NCBI RefSeq assembly: GCF_002195995.1
Contig: NZ_NHON01000004.1
Coordinates: 1,274-65,273 of the forward strand
Direction: 5' to 3'
DNA length: 64,000 bases
Source: Inquilinus limosus
GTDB lineage: Bacteria; Pseudomonadota; Alphaproteobacteria; DSM-16000; Inquilinaceae
The notes beneath the pieces were generated by a model. It ran no database searches. It was not told where the DNA came from and saw nothing but the letters and a program-made list of their open reading frames with translations. This document shows, one piece after another, positions 8,909 to 16,459 of this stretch. A program made the translations under genes and the position numbers. Each line of letters opens with the position of its first letter. Position 1 is the first letter of the stretch.

Positions 8909-9238
8909 CTATTTCGGCGGCAGCGTGCGAACGAAGGCGAGCGCGGCGTCCAGCAGCCGCCGGCGCAGCGCGTCGTCGCCATAGGCGGCGGCGCCGGCCC
9001 GCACCCAGCCGGGCATGGACCGGCCCTGCATGACCATGGTCGCGACGCCCGGCTGCTCCAGCGCCCAGCCATCGTTGCCCTTGCCGAGACGGACCAACAT
9101 GCTGTCGACGCGGGCGCCGCACAACAGGTTGCCGTGCAGCAGCCAGGCCAGGCCGCCGAACATCCGCTTCTCGTCGAGGCCCGGCTCCTGGCCCAGCGCC
9201 TCGCGCACCAGCTCCTCCAGCCCCGGATCGCGCGCCAT
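8909..9238 (-). CDS. TfoX/Sxy N-terminal domain protein
   Basis: This 109-residue protein contains KRMFGGLAWLLHGNLLCGARVDSMLVRLGKGN, the core of the TfoX N-terminal domain. Full-length TfoX/Sxy also has a C-terminal domain and regulates competence with CRP; single-domain proteins like this one are common in alphaproteobacteria and have no proven function. The start at 9238 (MARDPGLEEL) has a GGGGAGGG ribosome site; upstream in-frame codons run into the MITE-like element and are not counted. Its stop codon abuts that of the P-loop NTPase. Confidence 0.88.
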   Translation of the reverse strand: MARDPGLEELVREALGQEPGLDEKRMFGGLAWLLHGNLLCGARVDSMLVRLGKGNDGWALEQPGVATMVMQGRSMPGWVRAGAAAYGDDALRRRLLDAALAFVRTLPPK

Positions 9239-9255
9239 ACCGCCCTCCCCCTTTA

Positions 9256-9398
9256 GAGACCGTTTGAGAATGCGCTGGCATGAGTCGGCTGGTGGTGGTT
9301 TCGAGAACCGGAGCGCAGCGGACATTCAAGTCCGTGAGCACCGGAAGCGCAGAAACCGCCGCCAGACGGCCAAGCCAGTAGCATTATCAGACGGTCTC
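9256..9398. mobile_element. 143 bp MITE-like element with IS-type terminal inverted repeats
   Basis: The ends are GAGACCGTTTGAGAATGC (from 9256) and, read inward from the other side, GAGACCGTCTGATAATGC (from 9398): 16 of 18 positions agree, with a perfect outer 8 bp. The interior has no gene and resembles the non-coding end of an IS5-type insertion sequence, so this is most likely a deletion derivative or MITE mobilised in trans. No clean target duplication was seen. The right end supplies the last two bases of the stop codon of the GntR-family gene at 9397. Confidence 0.65.
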
Positions 9399-10197
9399 AA
9401 CTCGGACCGGCCACCTTCTCGGCGATGCCGCGGTTGCGGGTCAGCATCGCCATCACCGCGTCGCGCGCCTTCCGCGGGTCGCGGCCGCGGATGCCCTCGG
9501 CAATGCCCATATGATAGTCGGCCGAGGGGCTGTAGGCGTATTCCGCGGCGATGCCGTGGGCCGAGACCAGGAACTGCACCCGCAGCAGCACGTCGAGCGG
9601 CCGGGCGAAGCCGGACAGGAGCCGGTTGTGCGAGGCGTTCAGCACCGCCAGGTGGAAGGCCACGTCGGTGTCCAGCACCTGCGGCATGGTCTCCACCGCC
9701 AGCCGCGCGGCCAGGGCGACGATCGCCTCCGCCTCCTCGTCGGTGGCGCGCGTTGCCGCCAGCTCGGCCGCCCGCGGCTCGACGATCTCGCGCAGCTCGG
9801 AGATCTCGACCAGGAAGCGGCCGATGCCGTCCGGCTCGCGCAGCAGCCAGGCCAGCACGTCGGGGTCGAGGATCGACCATTCCTCGCGCGGCCGCACGCG
9901 CGAGCCGTAGCGCCGGGCGGTGCGGATCAGCCCCTTGCCGGCCAGGACCTTGATCGCCTCGCGCATGGCGTTGCGGCCGACCGCGTATTCGGCGGCCAGC
10001 TCGGTCTCGGTCGGCAGCGGCCGGCTGGCATCATAGTGGCCGGCGACGATGGCGCGGCCCAGCGCCTGCACCGTCTGGCGCACCGCGCCGCCCGCCAGCG
10101 AGCGGCCGGACGCGCCGGACAGGGTCTGCTCCAGCAGGGCGGCCAGTGCCTCGGGGTCCGAAGGTCCGCTGGTGGGGGAGTGCCGCCGATCCGCCAA
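9397..10197 (-). CDS. GntR/FadR-family (FCD) transcriptional regulator
   Basis: The 266-residue product has an N-terminal winged helix (LPTETELAAEYAVGRNAMREAIKVLAGKGLIRTARRYGSRVRPREEW, about residues 60-110). An FCD all-helical effector domain follows, with ELREIVEPRAAELAA, DTDVAFHLAVLNASHN and DYHMGIAEGIRGRD, including metal-binding type residues. The likely start is TTG at 10197; no ATG is available nearby and the frame is closed upstream. It follows the PhyH-HEAT gene by 19 bases and should be cotranscribed with it. The stop codon is formed at the edge of the MITE-like element, so the original C-terminus may have been different. Regulators of this type respond to sugar acids or related metabolites. 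Confidence 0.88.
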   Translation of the reverse strand: MADRRHSPTSGPSDPEALAALLEQTLSGASGRSLAGGAVRQTVQALGRAIVAGHYDASRPLPTETELAAEYAVGRNAMREAIKVLAGKGLIRTARRYGSRVRPREEWSILDPDVLAWLLREPDGIGRFLVEISELREIVEPRAAELAATRATDEEAEAIVALAARLAVETMPQVLDTDVAFHLAVLNASHNRLLSGFARPLDVLLRVQFLVSAHGIAAEYAYSPSADYHMGIAEGIRGRDPRKARDAVMAMLTRNRGIAEKVAGPS

Positions 10198-10216
10198 TGC
10201 CGCGCCGTGGAACAGG

Positions 10217-11776
10217 TCAGAAAATGCTCGCCGCCGTCGTCATCGGACACCAGCGGGAGAGCTTGAGATACGGTAGCAGCACCCGGTATGCGGCGTCATC
10301 CCCGATGCGGTGCAGCGCCTCGACCGCATAGCCGCGGACATAGCGGTTCTCGTCCCCGGTCAGCACCCGGCCCAGCGCCGGCACCGCCGCGGCCGCCGCC
10401 GGCCCCATCCGCGTCAGCCCCAGCACCGCGTCGAAGCGCACCTCGGCATCGGCATCGTCCAGGGCGCGGGCCAGGGCGGCGACGATCGCGTCGTCGGCGG
10501 GCTTCAGGCCCAGCGCCTCGACCGCGGCGATGCGCAGATGGGTGTCGGCGTCGACCGTCGCGGCGATCAGAGCGTCGCGCACCTCCGGCCCCGTCCCGGC
10601 GATCTCGCCGAGGGCGAAGGCGGCCAGCTTGCGCGACCGGCCGGCGCCACTTCGCAGCAGGCGCAGCAGCTCCGGCACCGCCGCCGCACCGATCTCGACC
10701 ACCCCGTAGATCGAGGACAGGGCGACGCAATCCTTCGGCGTCAGCCGGCCGGCGTCACTCTTGAGCGAGCCGTCCTCCGGGTCGCGGCGGGTGTCAGCCT
10801 CGACCCGCTGCAGCAGCGCCGGCAGCGCCGCCTCCCCGATCGCGCCCAGGGCGTAGGCGGCGTCGAGCTGCAGCGCCTCGTCATCGCCGTCGAGATGGGG
10901 CAGCAGCGCCGGCGCCAGCGCCGCGGCGGCCGGCCCGAGATCGGCGATGGTCGACATCGCCGCCGCGGCCTCCGCCGGCGTGCCGGCCAGGGCCGCGCGC
11001 AAAGCGTCGAGGTCGGCCGCGCCGCCAGCCGCTGTGCCGCCGGTCAGCCAGCGCCACTGCGCCTTCCACGCCGCCTCCATGGCGAAGGACGGCGCCTGGT
11101 CCGGCGCCCGCCAGGCCGGGTCGCCGTGCGGCCAGTCCGGCGCGCCGACCGGCACCATGCGGATGAACTCGAACTTCATCATGAACCGCTTGTCCGCGGT
11201 CAGGTTCTTCATCTTCCGGTGCCAGATGTCGTAGTGGATCATCAGCACCGAGCCGGCGGGTCCGGACCCGTTGCGCTCCAGCGCGTCCGGGTCCTGGATC
11301 CCCGCGGCGAGCAGGTGGCTGCCCGGCACCACCCCGGTCGGCCCCAGCTCGGCCGGGGTGTCCTGCGGGTAGTACATGATCATCACCCAGCGCGGCCGGT
11401 GGTTCCGCACCCGGCGCATGTAGCCCCAGTAGCTGTCCTTGTGCCAATGCTGGATCGGCGAGCCCGGCGGGTTCTTGTGCAGCGCCCGGTGCGGATGCAT
11501 CAGGTAGTCCGGCCCCAGCACGCTGGTCAGCGCGCCCTTCACCACCGGGTCCTCGAACACGGCGTTGATCTCCGGCACCAGCGGCAGGAGGTTGTTGCCG
11601 GGGTTCTCGAGCTTCTCGCCGCCGATCAGCTCGTCGAAACGCTGGAAGACCTGGTCGTGGAACGATTTCGGCAGCGCCGTCTGCAGCACCAGATAGCCGT
11701 TGGCCAGGAACTGCCGGATCTGCGCGTCGGTGAGCAGGCGCGGCGCCTCTTCCTGCGCCGGAACATGCATGTCCAT
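10217..11776 (-). CDS. PhyH dioxygenase fused to C-terminal HEAT repeats
   Basis: The 519-residue protein has two parts. Residues 1-250 form a PhyH-type Fe(II)/2-oxoglutarate oxygenase with the HxD motif HWHKD (H112, D114) and a distal histidine region MIHYDIWHRKM. Residues 265-519 form a series of HEAT/PBS-lyase-like helical repeats (DAAYALGAIGEAALPALL, LAAFALGEIAGTGPEVRDAL, AVEALGLKPADDAIVAAL, VRGYAVEALHRIGDDA). The start at 11776 is preceded by GGGAAGGGAA; the open frame extends twelve codons further without a ribosome site. A palindrome shared with the fuconate dehydratase promoter region lies 47 bases upstream, tying the gene to the fucose regulon. The repeats suggest a protein partner; the substrate is unknown. 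Confidence 0.85.
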   Translation of the reverse strand: MDMHVPAQEEAPRLLTDAQIRQFLANGYLVLQTALPKSFHDQVFQRFDELIGGEKLENPGNNLLPLVPEINAVFEDPVVKGALTSVLGPDYLMHPHRALHKNPPGSPIQHWHKDSYWGYMRRVRNHRPRWVMIMYYPQDTPAELGPTGVVPGSHLLAAGIQDPDALERNGSGPAGSVLMIHYDIWHRKMKNLTADKRFMMKFEFIRMVPVGAPDWPHGDPAWRAPDQAPSFAMEAAWKAQWRWLTGGTAAGGAADLDALRAALAGTPAEAAAAMSTIADLGPAAAALAPALLPHLDGDDEALQLDAAYALGAIGEAALPALLQRVEADTRRDPEDGSLKSDAGRLTPKDCVALSSIYGVVEIGAAAVPELLRLLRSGAGRSRKLAAFALGEIAGTGPEVRDALIAATVDADTHLRIAAVEALGLKPADDAIVAALARALDDADAEVRFDAVLGLTRMGPAAAAAVPALGRVLTGDENRYVRGYAVEALHRIGDDAAYRVLLPYLKLSRWCPMTTAASIF

Positions 11777-11822
11777 GGTCGTTCCCTTCCCCATCCGATG
11801 TGCGTGCGTCAATAATGCGACT

Positions 11823-11837
11823 CTAAATGGGATTTAG
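11823..11837. promoter_or_regulatory. operator palindrome upstream of the PhyH-HEAT gene
   Basis: CTAAAT-GGG-ATTTAG is a perfect 15-base palindrome, 47 bases before the PhyH-HEAT start. The same core AAATGGGATTTAG occurs at 17919-17931 between fucD and its FadR-type regulator, so both sites are probably bound by that regulator. Confidence 0.65.
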
Positions 11838-11878
11838 CAATAGAGATTGATTTATAGATCCTATCTAAAAGGCATCTC

Positions 11879-11973
11879 ATCGTCATGGCGAGCCCCGCAG
11901 GGGCGTGGCCATCCAGGGGCCGCTCGCACCGGCCCCTGGATGGCCACGTCGCTTCGCTCCTCGCCATGACGAT
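11879..11973. repeat. palindromic intergenic repeat, CGTCATGGCGAG type
   Basis: ATCGTCATGG at the left end is mirrored by CCATGACGAT at the right, with an inner palindrome around GGGGCC. Closely related units lie at 34142-34233 and 62483-62573. It sits between the last permease gene and the PhyH-HEAT gene and may act as a terminator or mRNA stabiliser. Confidence 0.8.
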
Positions 11974-11989
11974 CAGGGAGCATGGAGCA

Positions 11990-12835
11990 TCACCTTCCCC
12001 CGAAGCCGGAATTCATGGCGATGCCGCTGAAGATGTAGCGCTGCAGCAGGATGGTCAGGCACAGGCCCGGAATCATCGAGATCGCGGCGCCGGCCATCAG
12101 GTAGTTCCACTGCGTGCCCTGCTGGGTCTGGAACATGGTCAGGCCCAGCGGGATGGTGGCGTGCTCGGTGCCGTTCACGATGATCAGCGGCCACAGGAAG
12201 CTGTTCCACTGCGCGGTGAAGGTGAACAGCGCCAAGAGGCCCAGCACCGGCAGCGACATCGGCAGGATGATGCTGACCAGGATGCGCAGGCGGGAGGCGC
12301 CGTCGCACAACGCCGCCTCCTCCAGCTCGCGCGGGATGGTCTTGAAGAACTGGCGCAGCATGAAGGTGCCGAAGGAGCTGAAGGCCACCGGCAGGATCAG
12401 CGCCTGGAAGGTGTTGACCCAGTCGAGCCTGCTGATCAGCAGGAACAGCGGGATCACCAGCACCACCTGCGGGATCATCAGCGTCGAGAGGTAGGTCAGG
12501 AACAGCGTGTCGCGGCCGACGAAGCGCAGCCGGGCGAAGGCATAGGCGGCGAGGCTGGAGACGGTCAGCACGATCACCGTCACGGCGCAGGAGACCATGG
12601 CGCTGTTCAGGAAGAAGCGGCCGAACGGCAGGTAGACCCAGGCGTCGAGGAAGTTGCCCCATTGCCATTCGCTGGGCAGCAGGCGCGGCGGCACGGCCAG
12701 CACCTCGCCATTCGGTCGGATGGCGTTGGTCAGCATCCAGAAGAACGGGAACAGGAAGGCCAGCGCCACCAGCGCCATGGCGCCTTGCGAGACCAGCGTG
12801 CCGGCGGTGACGGGGCGGGAGTCCCTATTCGTCAT
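11990..12835 (-). CDS. carbohydrate ABC transporter permease (MalG/UgpE type)
   Basis: This 281-residue inner-membrane protein is the second permease of a CUT1 sugar importer. It has several hydrophobic segments and the cytoplasmic EAA loop ELEEAALCDGASRLRILVSIILPMSLP (about residues 178-205), which docks the ATPase. It overlaps the MalF-type gene by 11 bases. The order binding protein-MalF-MalG downstream of fucD and the alpha-L-fucosidase suggests uptake of L-fucose or fucosides. No ATPase gene is present in the cluster. A palindromic repeat follows its stop. Confidence 0.92.
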   Translation of the reverse strand: MTNRDSRPVTAGTLVSQGAMALVALAFLFPFFWMLTNAIRPNGEVLAVPPRLLPSEWQWGNFLDAWVYLPFGRFFLNSAMVSCAVTVIVLTVSSLAAYAFARLRFVGRDTLFLTYLSTLMIPQVVLVIPLFLLISRLDWVNTFQALILPVAFSSFGTFMLRQFFKTIPRELEEAALCDGASRLRILVSIILPMSLPVLGLLALFTFTAQWNSFLWPLIIVNGTEHATIPLGLTMFQTQQGTQWNYLMAGAAISMIPGLCLTILLQRYIFSGIAMNSGFGGR

Positions 12836-13763
12836 AGTGCACCCATTTCCGCTGCAGCCGGAACTGGAACGCCGTCAGCGCCATGATGATCACGAACATC
12901 ACCCAGGCGATCGAGGAGGCGTAGCCCATCCGGTAGGTGGTGAAGCCGTTCTGGTAGATGAAGAAGCCGAGCGTGGCGGTGGCGGCGCCGGGCCCGCCGC
13001 GGGTCATGGAATAGACCTGGTCGAACACCTGCAGCGCCGTGATCGCGGTCATCACCGTGCCGAAGAACAGGGTCGGCGAGATCAGCGGCAGCTTGATCCG
13101 CCAGAAGCGCTGCCAGGCGCTGGCGCCGTCGATCTGGGCGGCGTCGAGATAGGTCTGCGGGATCGATTCCAGCGCCGCGCCGAACAGCAGCAGATTGTAG
13201 CCGAAGCCCGACCACAGCGAGACGATGACGATCGCCTGCATCGCCCAGGCCGGGTCGACCAGGAGGTTCGGGATCGGCAGGCCGAGCGACTGCACCAGCC
13301 AGTCCATCAGCCCGCCCGGGGTGAAGATCAGCACCCAGACCAGCGAGGCGCCGATCATCGGGGTGAAGGTCGGCAGGAAGAAGATCAGCCGGAACAGCCG
13401 CTTGCCCCAGCGCAGGCTGGAGATCCAGACCGCCATGCCGACCGCCAGAACGATGTTCAGCACCAGGTATTCGGCGGTGTAGAAGACCGTGTTGAGCAGC
13501 GCCCGCCCGAAGCTGGGATCGACCGTGAACAGCCGGATGTAGTTGGCGATGCCGACGAATTTCGGCTGGTTCAGCAGCTGCCAGTTGGTGAAGCTGAGCG
13601 CCAGCGACGCCAGCAGCGGGAACAAGAGGAAGGCAAGGAAGCCGAGCAGGCTGGGCAGCAGGAACCAGAAGGCCGCCCGCCCCTCCGCCCGGAAGGCGCG
13701 GCGGCGCCGGACCATGGGGGTGCCCGCCACCCGCGCCCCGAGATCCTGGGCCCGCACTGTCAT
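12825..13763 (-). CDS. carbohydrate ABC transporter permease (MalF/UgpA type)
   Basis: The 312-residue protein begins MTVRAQDLGARVAG and has the N-terminal hydrophobic helix FWFLLPSLLGFLAFLLFPLLASLALSF followed by further membrane segments. The EAA loop reads YLDAAQIDGASAWQRFWRIKLPLISP, and RGGPGAATATLGFFIYQNGF is typical of MalF-type subunits. The start at 13763 overlaps the binding-protein stop by four bases (ATGA). It would form the membrane channel with the MalG-type partner for the presumed fucose or fucoside importer. Confidence 0.93.
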   Translation of the reverse strand: MTVRAQDLGARVAGTPMVRRRRAFRAEGRAAFWFLLPSLLGFLAFLLFPLLASLALSFTNWQLLNQPKFVGIANYIRLFTVDPSFGRALLNTVFYTAEYLVLNIVLAVGMAVWISSLRWGKRLFRLIFFLPTFTPMIGASLVWVLIFTPGGLMDWLVQSLGLPIPNLLVDPAWAMQAIVIVSLWSGFGYNLLLFGAALESIPQTYLDAAQIDGASAWQRFWRIKLPLISPTLFFGTVMTAITALQVFDQVYSMTRGGPGAATATLGFFIYQNGFTTYRMGYASSIAWVMFVIIMALTAFQFRLQRKWVHYDE

Positions 13764-14980
13764 TCGGCGGCCAGGCTCTGCACGGTGTCCAGCACCTCGG
13801 CCCCGGTCTGCGATCCGCCATAGGCCAGCGGCGCATACTGCTCCAGCAGCTCGTACACCGTGTTCCAGTTGGCGGTGGTGCGGTAGGGCTGGGCGGTCTT
13901 CAGCGCGAAGTCGATAGTCTCGCGGGCGTCGGCCACGCCCTGCGCCGCGACATCGTACCAGTAGCCCTGCTGCGCGATCCGGCCGGGGAAGGCGCGGCCC
14001 TGCGACGCCAGGTACTGCTCCGCCTCCGGCCCGGTCAGCACCTGGATCGCCTTCCACGCCAGGTCCTTGTGCGGGCCGGCCTTGTTGATGCCGAAGCCCG
14101 AGCCGGCGGTGAAGGTGATGCTGCCGGCCTTGCCGGCGGGCAGCGGCGCCAGCCCGACCGGGAAGTTGGAGGATTTGCGGATGTTGATCATCTCCCACGG
14201 GCCGGTGACGTACATGGCGACATTGCCGGCCAGGAACCGGCCGCGGGCGATGTCGCCGGAGGGCTGGCCGCTGGCGGCGATCACCGGCGCCACCTTCTCC
14301 TTGGTCACCAGGTCGACATAGGACTGGAAGGCGGCCTGCAGCTCGGCGTTGCCGAAGTCCAGCGCGCCGTCCTCGGTCAGGTACTTGGCGCCGTCGGACA
14401 GTGCGAATTCCAGCCAGTCGCCGGAGGTGACGGCGAAGCCGTAATTGCCGTCCTGGGTCAGCGCCTTGGCCGCGGCCAGGAAATCCGCCCGGGTCCAGCC
14501 GGCCTTGGGCGGCTCGACCTTGTATTTCGCGAACAAATCCCGGTTGTAGTACACGACCAGCGGCCCGAAATCATACGGCAGCGCGTAGAGATGGCCGTCA
14601 TAGCTGAGGCCTTCGAGGATCGATTTATCGAACTGGCCGAGGTCGAAGCCGTCCTTCACATGCTCGTCCAGCGGCTCGAACAGGGTGGTGAAGCCGGACA
14701 GGCGCAGCGACTGGATGCTGACGATGTCCGGCAGCGTGTTCGACGCCGCCAAGGTCGGCAGCTTGGTCCAGTAGTCGCGCCAGGGCGAGGTCTGCAGCTC
14801 GACCTTGATGTCGGGGTACTGGGCGTTGACCAGCCCGGCGACATGCTGCCAGGCCGCGGTCTCGGCGTCGGTGCTGCTCCACATATGCCAGGTCAGGGTC
14901 ACCGGCTCGGCCCGGGCCGGGGCGGCAGACAGCGACAGGGCGGCAGCGGCCACCGAGAGAATGGTCGTCAGCGTCTTCAT
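13760..14980 (-). CDS. extracellular sugar-binding protein of CUT1 ABC importer
   Basis: The 406-residue protein carries a Sec signal peptide (MKTLTTILSVAAAALSLSAAPARA, cleavage after ARA near residue 24). The mature part belongs to the family-1 solute-binding proteins: VTLTWHMWSSTDAETAAW at the start, LPDIVSIQSLRLSGF and FLAGNVAMYVTGPWEM inside. It should capture sugar in the periplasm for the MalF/MalG pair that follows in the same overlapping operon. Linkage to the GH29 fucosidase and L-fuconate dehydratase points to L-fucose or fucosylated saccharides; this is inferred from context only. Confidence 0.92.
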   Translation of the reverse strand: MKTLTTILSVAAAALSLSAAPARAEPVTLTWHMWSSTDAETAAWQHVAGLVNAQYPDIKVELQTSPWRDYWTKLPTLAASNTLPDIVSIQSLRLSGFTTLFEPLDEHVKDGFDLGQFDKSILEGLSYDGHLYALPYDFGPLVVYYNRDLFAKYKVEPPKAGWTRADFLAAAKALTQDGNYGFAVTSGDWLEFALSDGAKYLTEDGALDFGNAELQAAFQSYVDLVTKEKVAPVIAASGQPSGDIARGRFLAGNVAMYVTGPWEMINIRKSSNFPVGLAPLPAGKAGSITFTAGSGFGINKAGPHKDLAWKAIQVLTGPEAEQYLASQGRAFPGRIAQQGYWYDVAAQGVADARETIDFALKTAQPYRTTANWNTVYELLEQYAPLAYGGSQTGAEVLDTVQSLAAE

Positions 14981-15043
14981 GGCGATCGTCCTCCTGCTGC
15001 GGCCGCCTTCTTCCGGGCGGGCGCTTGTTGGATTGGCAACGAA

Positions 15044-15106
15044 CTCCCCCTCATCCTCCCGCCGCCTTCGGCGTCGGGCCCCTCCCTCTCCCCGAGGAGA
15101 GGGGCG
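15044..15106. repeat. GC-rich palindromic repeat (CTCCCCCTCA type) between genes
   Basis: The stretch starts CTCCCCCTCATCC and ends in CCTCTCCCCGAGGAGAGGGG, the same building blocks as the repeat inside the ABC ATPase gene at 49979-50099. It lies between the fucosidase stop and the binding-protein start and may tune expression between them. Confidence 0.55.
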
Positions 15107-15133
15107 GCGCCGGCGGTCGGCCCGCCGCGCCGT

Positions 15134-16459
15134 CTACAGCTTGGCGTCCTCCTTCAGGAACAGCTCCACCACCGGCACGGTCACATCCGGGCGGCGCACC
15201 GGCAGCTCCAGCGTCAGCGCACCTTCAGTCAGCGGCACATGGGTGTTGCCGCCCAGCGCCGGGTTCACCGCCTCCAGCCGCTTTACCTCGCTGGCGTCGT
15301 GCAGCAGCTGGGCATAGGCGACCTTGCCGCCGAGCCCGTCGAGATGCAGGTGCCGGAACGGCCAGGCGAAGAGATGGACATAGAGCCGGTCGCCGTTCCG
15401 GGTCAGCCGGCAGTCGCGCGGCACCGGGATTCCCTCCCCCGCCGGGCCGCAGCCAGTGATGCTGCGGCCATGCAGCTCCAGCCACCGGCCGTAGACCTCG
15501 AGCGCGGCCTTGGCGCGGTCGTCGAAGGTGCCGCGCCCGGTCGGGCCGACATTCATCAGCAGGTTGCCGCCCATGGCGACGTTGTCGACCAGCAGCTGGA
15601 TCAGCTGCTCCGGGCTTTTCCAGCTGGTCTCGTCGCGGTGATAGCCCCAGGAGCCCGAGAAGGTGTGGCAGGATTCCCAGGTCACCGCCCGGTCCAGCAC
15701 CCGCGGCGCCTGGCGCGGCAGGAACTGCTCCGGCGTCGTGATGTCGGGCGGCACGCCGAGCACGTCCAGCAGGTCGAGCCGGTTGTTGACCAGCACGTCC
15801 GGCTGCAGCTCGCGCACCAGCGCCAGCAGCTTCTCGCTCTCCCAATCCTTGTGGCCCTTGCCCGGCAGGTCGCGGTAAGGCCGGTCCGGGTAGGAGAAGT
15901 CGAACCACAGCACGTCGATCCTGCCGTAGCCGGTCAGCAGCTCGCGCACCTGGTCGCGCATATAGGCGGCGTAGCGGCGCATGTCCCGGCCGCGGTTGAG
16001 CGCCGCCGCCTCCGGGTGGTTGCGCTGCGGGTGGTGCACGTCGATGGTGAAGTCCGGGTGGTGCCAGTCGATCAGCGAATAGTAGAAGCCGATCTTCAGC
16101 CCCTCGGCCCGGAACGCCTCGACGAAGGGCTTGATCAGGTCGCGGCCGCCGGGGGTGTTGGTCGCCTTGTAGTCGGTGACCTTGCTGTCCCACAGGCAGA
16201 AGCCCTCATGGTGCTTGGCGGTCAGCACCACGTATTTCATCCCAGCCTGCTTCGCCCGGGCGGCCCAGTCGCGCGGGTCGTAGAGGTCCGGGTCGAAATG
16301 CTCGAAATAGGCCTGGTAGGCGTCGTCGCCGATCTCCTCCCGGCTCTTCACCCATTCATGGCGGGCCGGCAGAGCGTAGAGGCCCCAATGGATGAACATG
16401 CCGAAGCGGTCCTGGACGAACCAGGCCTTCTTCTCCTCCGGCAGGAAACTGGCGCTCAT
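15134..16459 (-). CDS. alpha-L-fucosidase, glycoside hydrolase family 29
   Basis: The 441-residue protein matches GH29: RFGMFIHWGLYALPARHEW near the start, KYVVLTAKHHEGFCLWDSKVTDY, FYYSLIDWHHPD, and DVLWFDFSY near 182-190, where D187 is the expected catalytic nucleophile. The enzyme releases L-fucose from fucosides by a retaining mechanism. There is no signal peptide, so it should act in the cytoplasm on imported fucosides, in agreement with the adjacent importer. Its start overlaps the fucD stop by four bases (ATGA), and about 150 bases with a palindromic repeat separate it from the binding-protein gene. Confidence 0.93.
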   Translation of the reverse strand: MSASFLPEEKKAWFVQDRFGMFIHWGLYALPARHEWVKSREEIGDDAYQAYFEHFDPDLYDPRDWAARAKQAGMKYVVLTAKHHEGFCLWDSKVTDYKATNTPGGRDLIKPFVEAFRAEGLKIGFYYSLIDWHHPDFTIDVHHPQRNHPEAAALNRGRDMRRYAAYMRDQVRELLTGYGRIDVLWFDFSYPDRPYRDLPGKGHKDWESEKLLALVRELQPDVLVNNRLDLLDVLGVPPDITTPEQFLPRQAPRVLDRAVTWESCHTFSGSWGYHRDETSWKSPEQLIQLLVDNVAMGGNLLMNVGPTGRGTFDDRAKAALEVYGRWLELHGRSITGCGPAGEGIPVPRDCRLTRNGDRLYVHLFAWPFRHLHLDGLGGKVAYAQLLHDASEVKRLEAVNPALGGNTHVPLTEGALTLELPVRRPDVTVPVVELFLKEDAKL

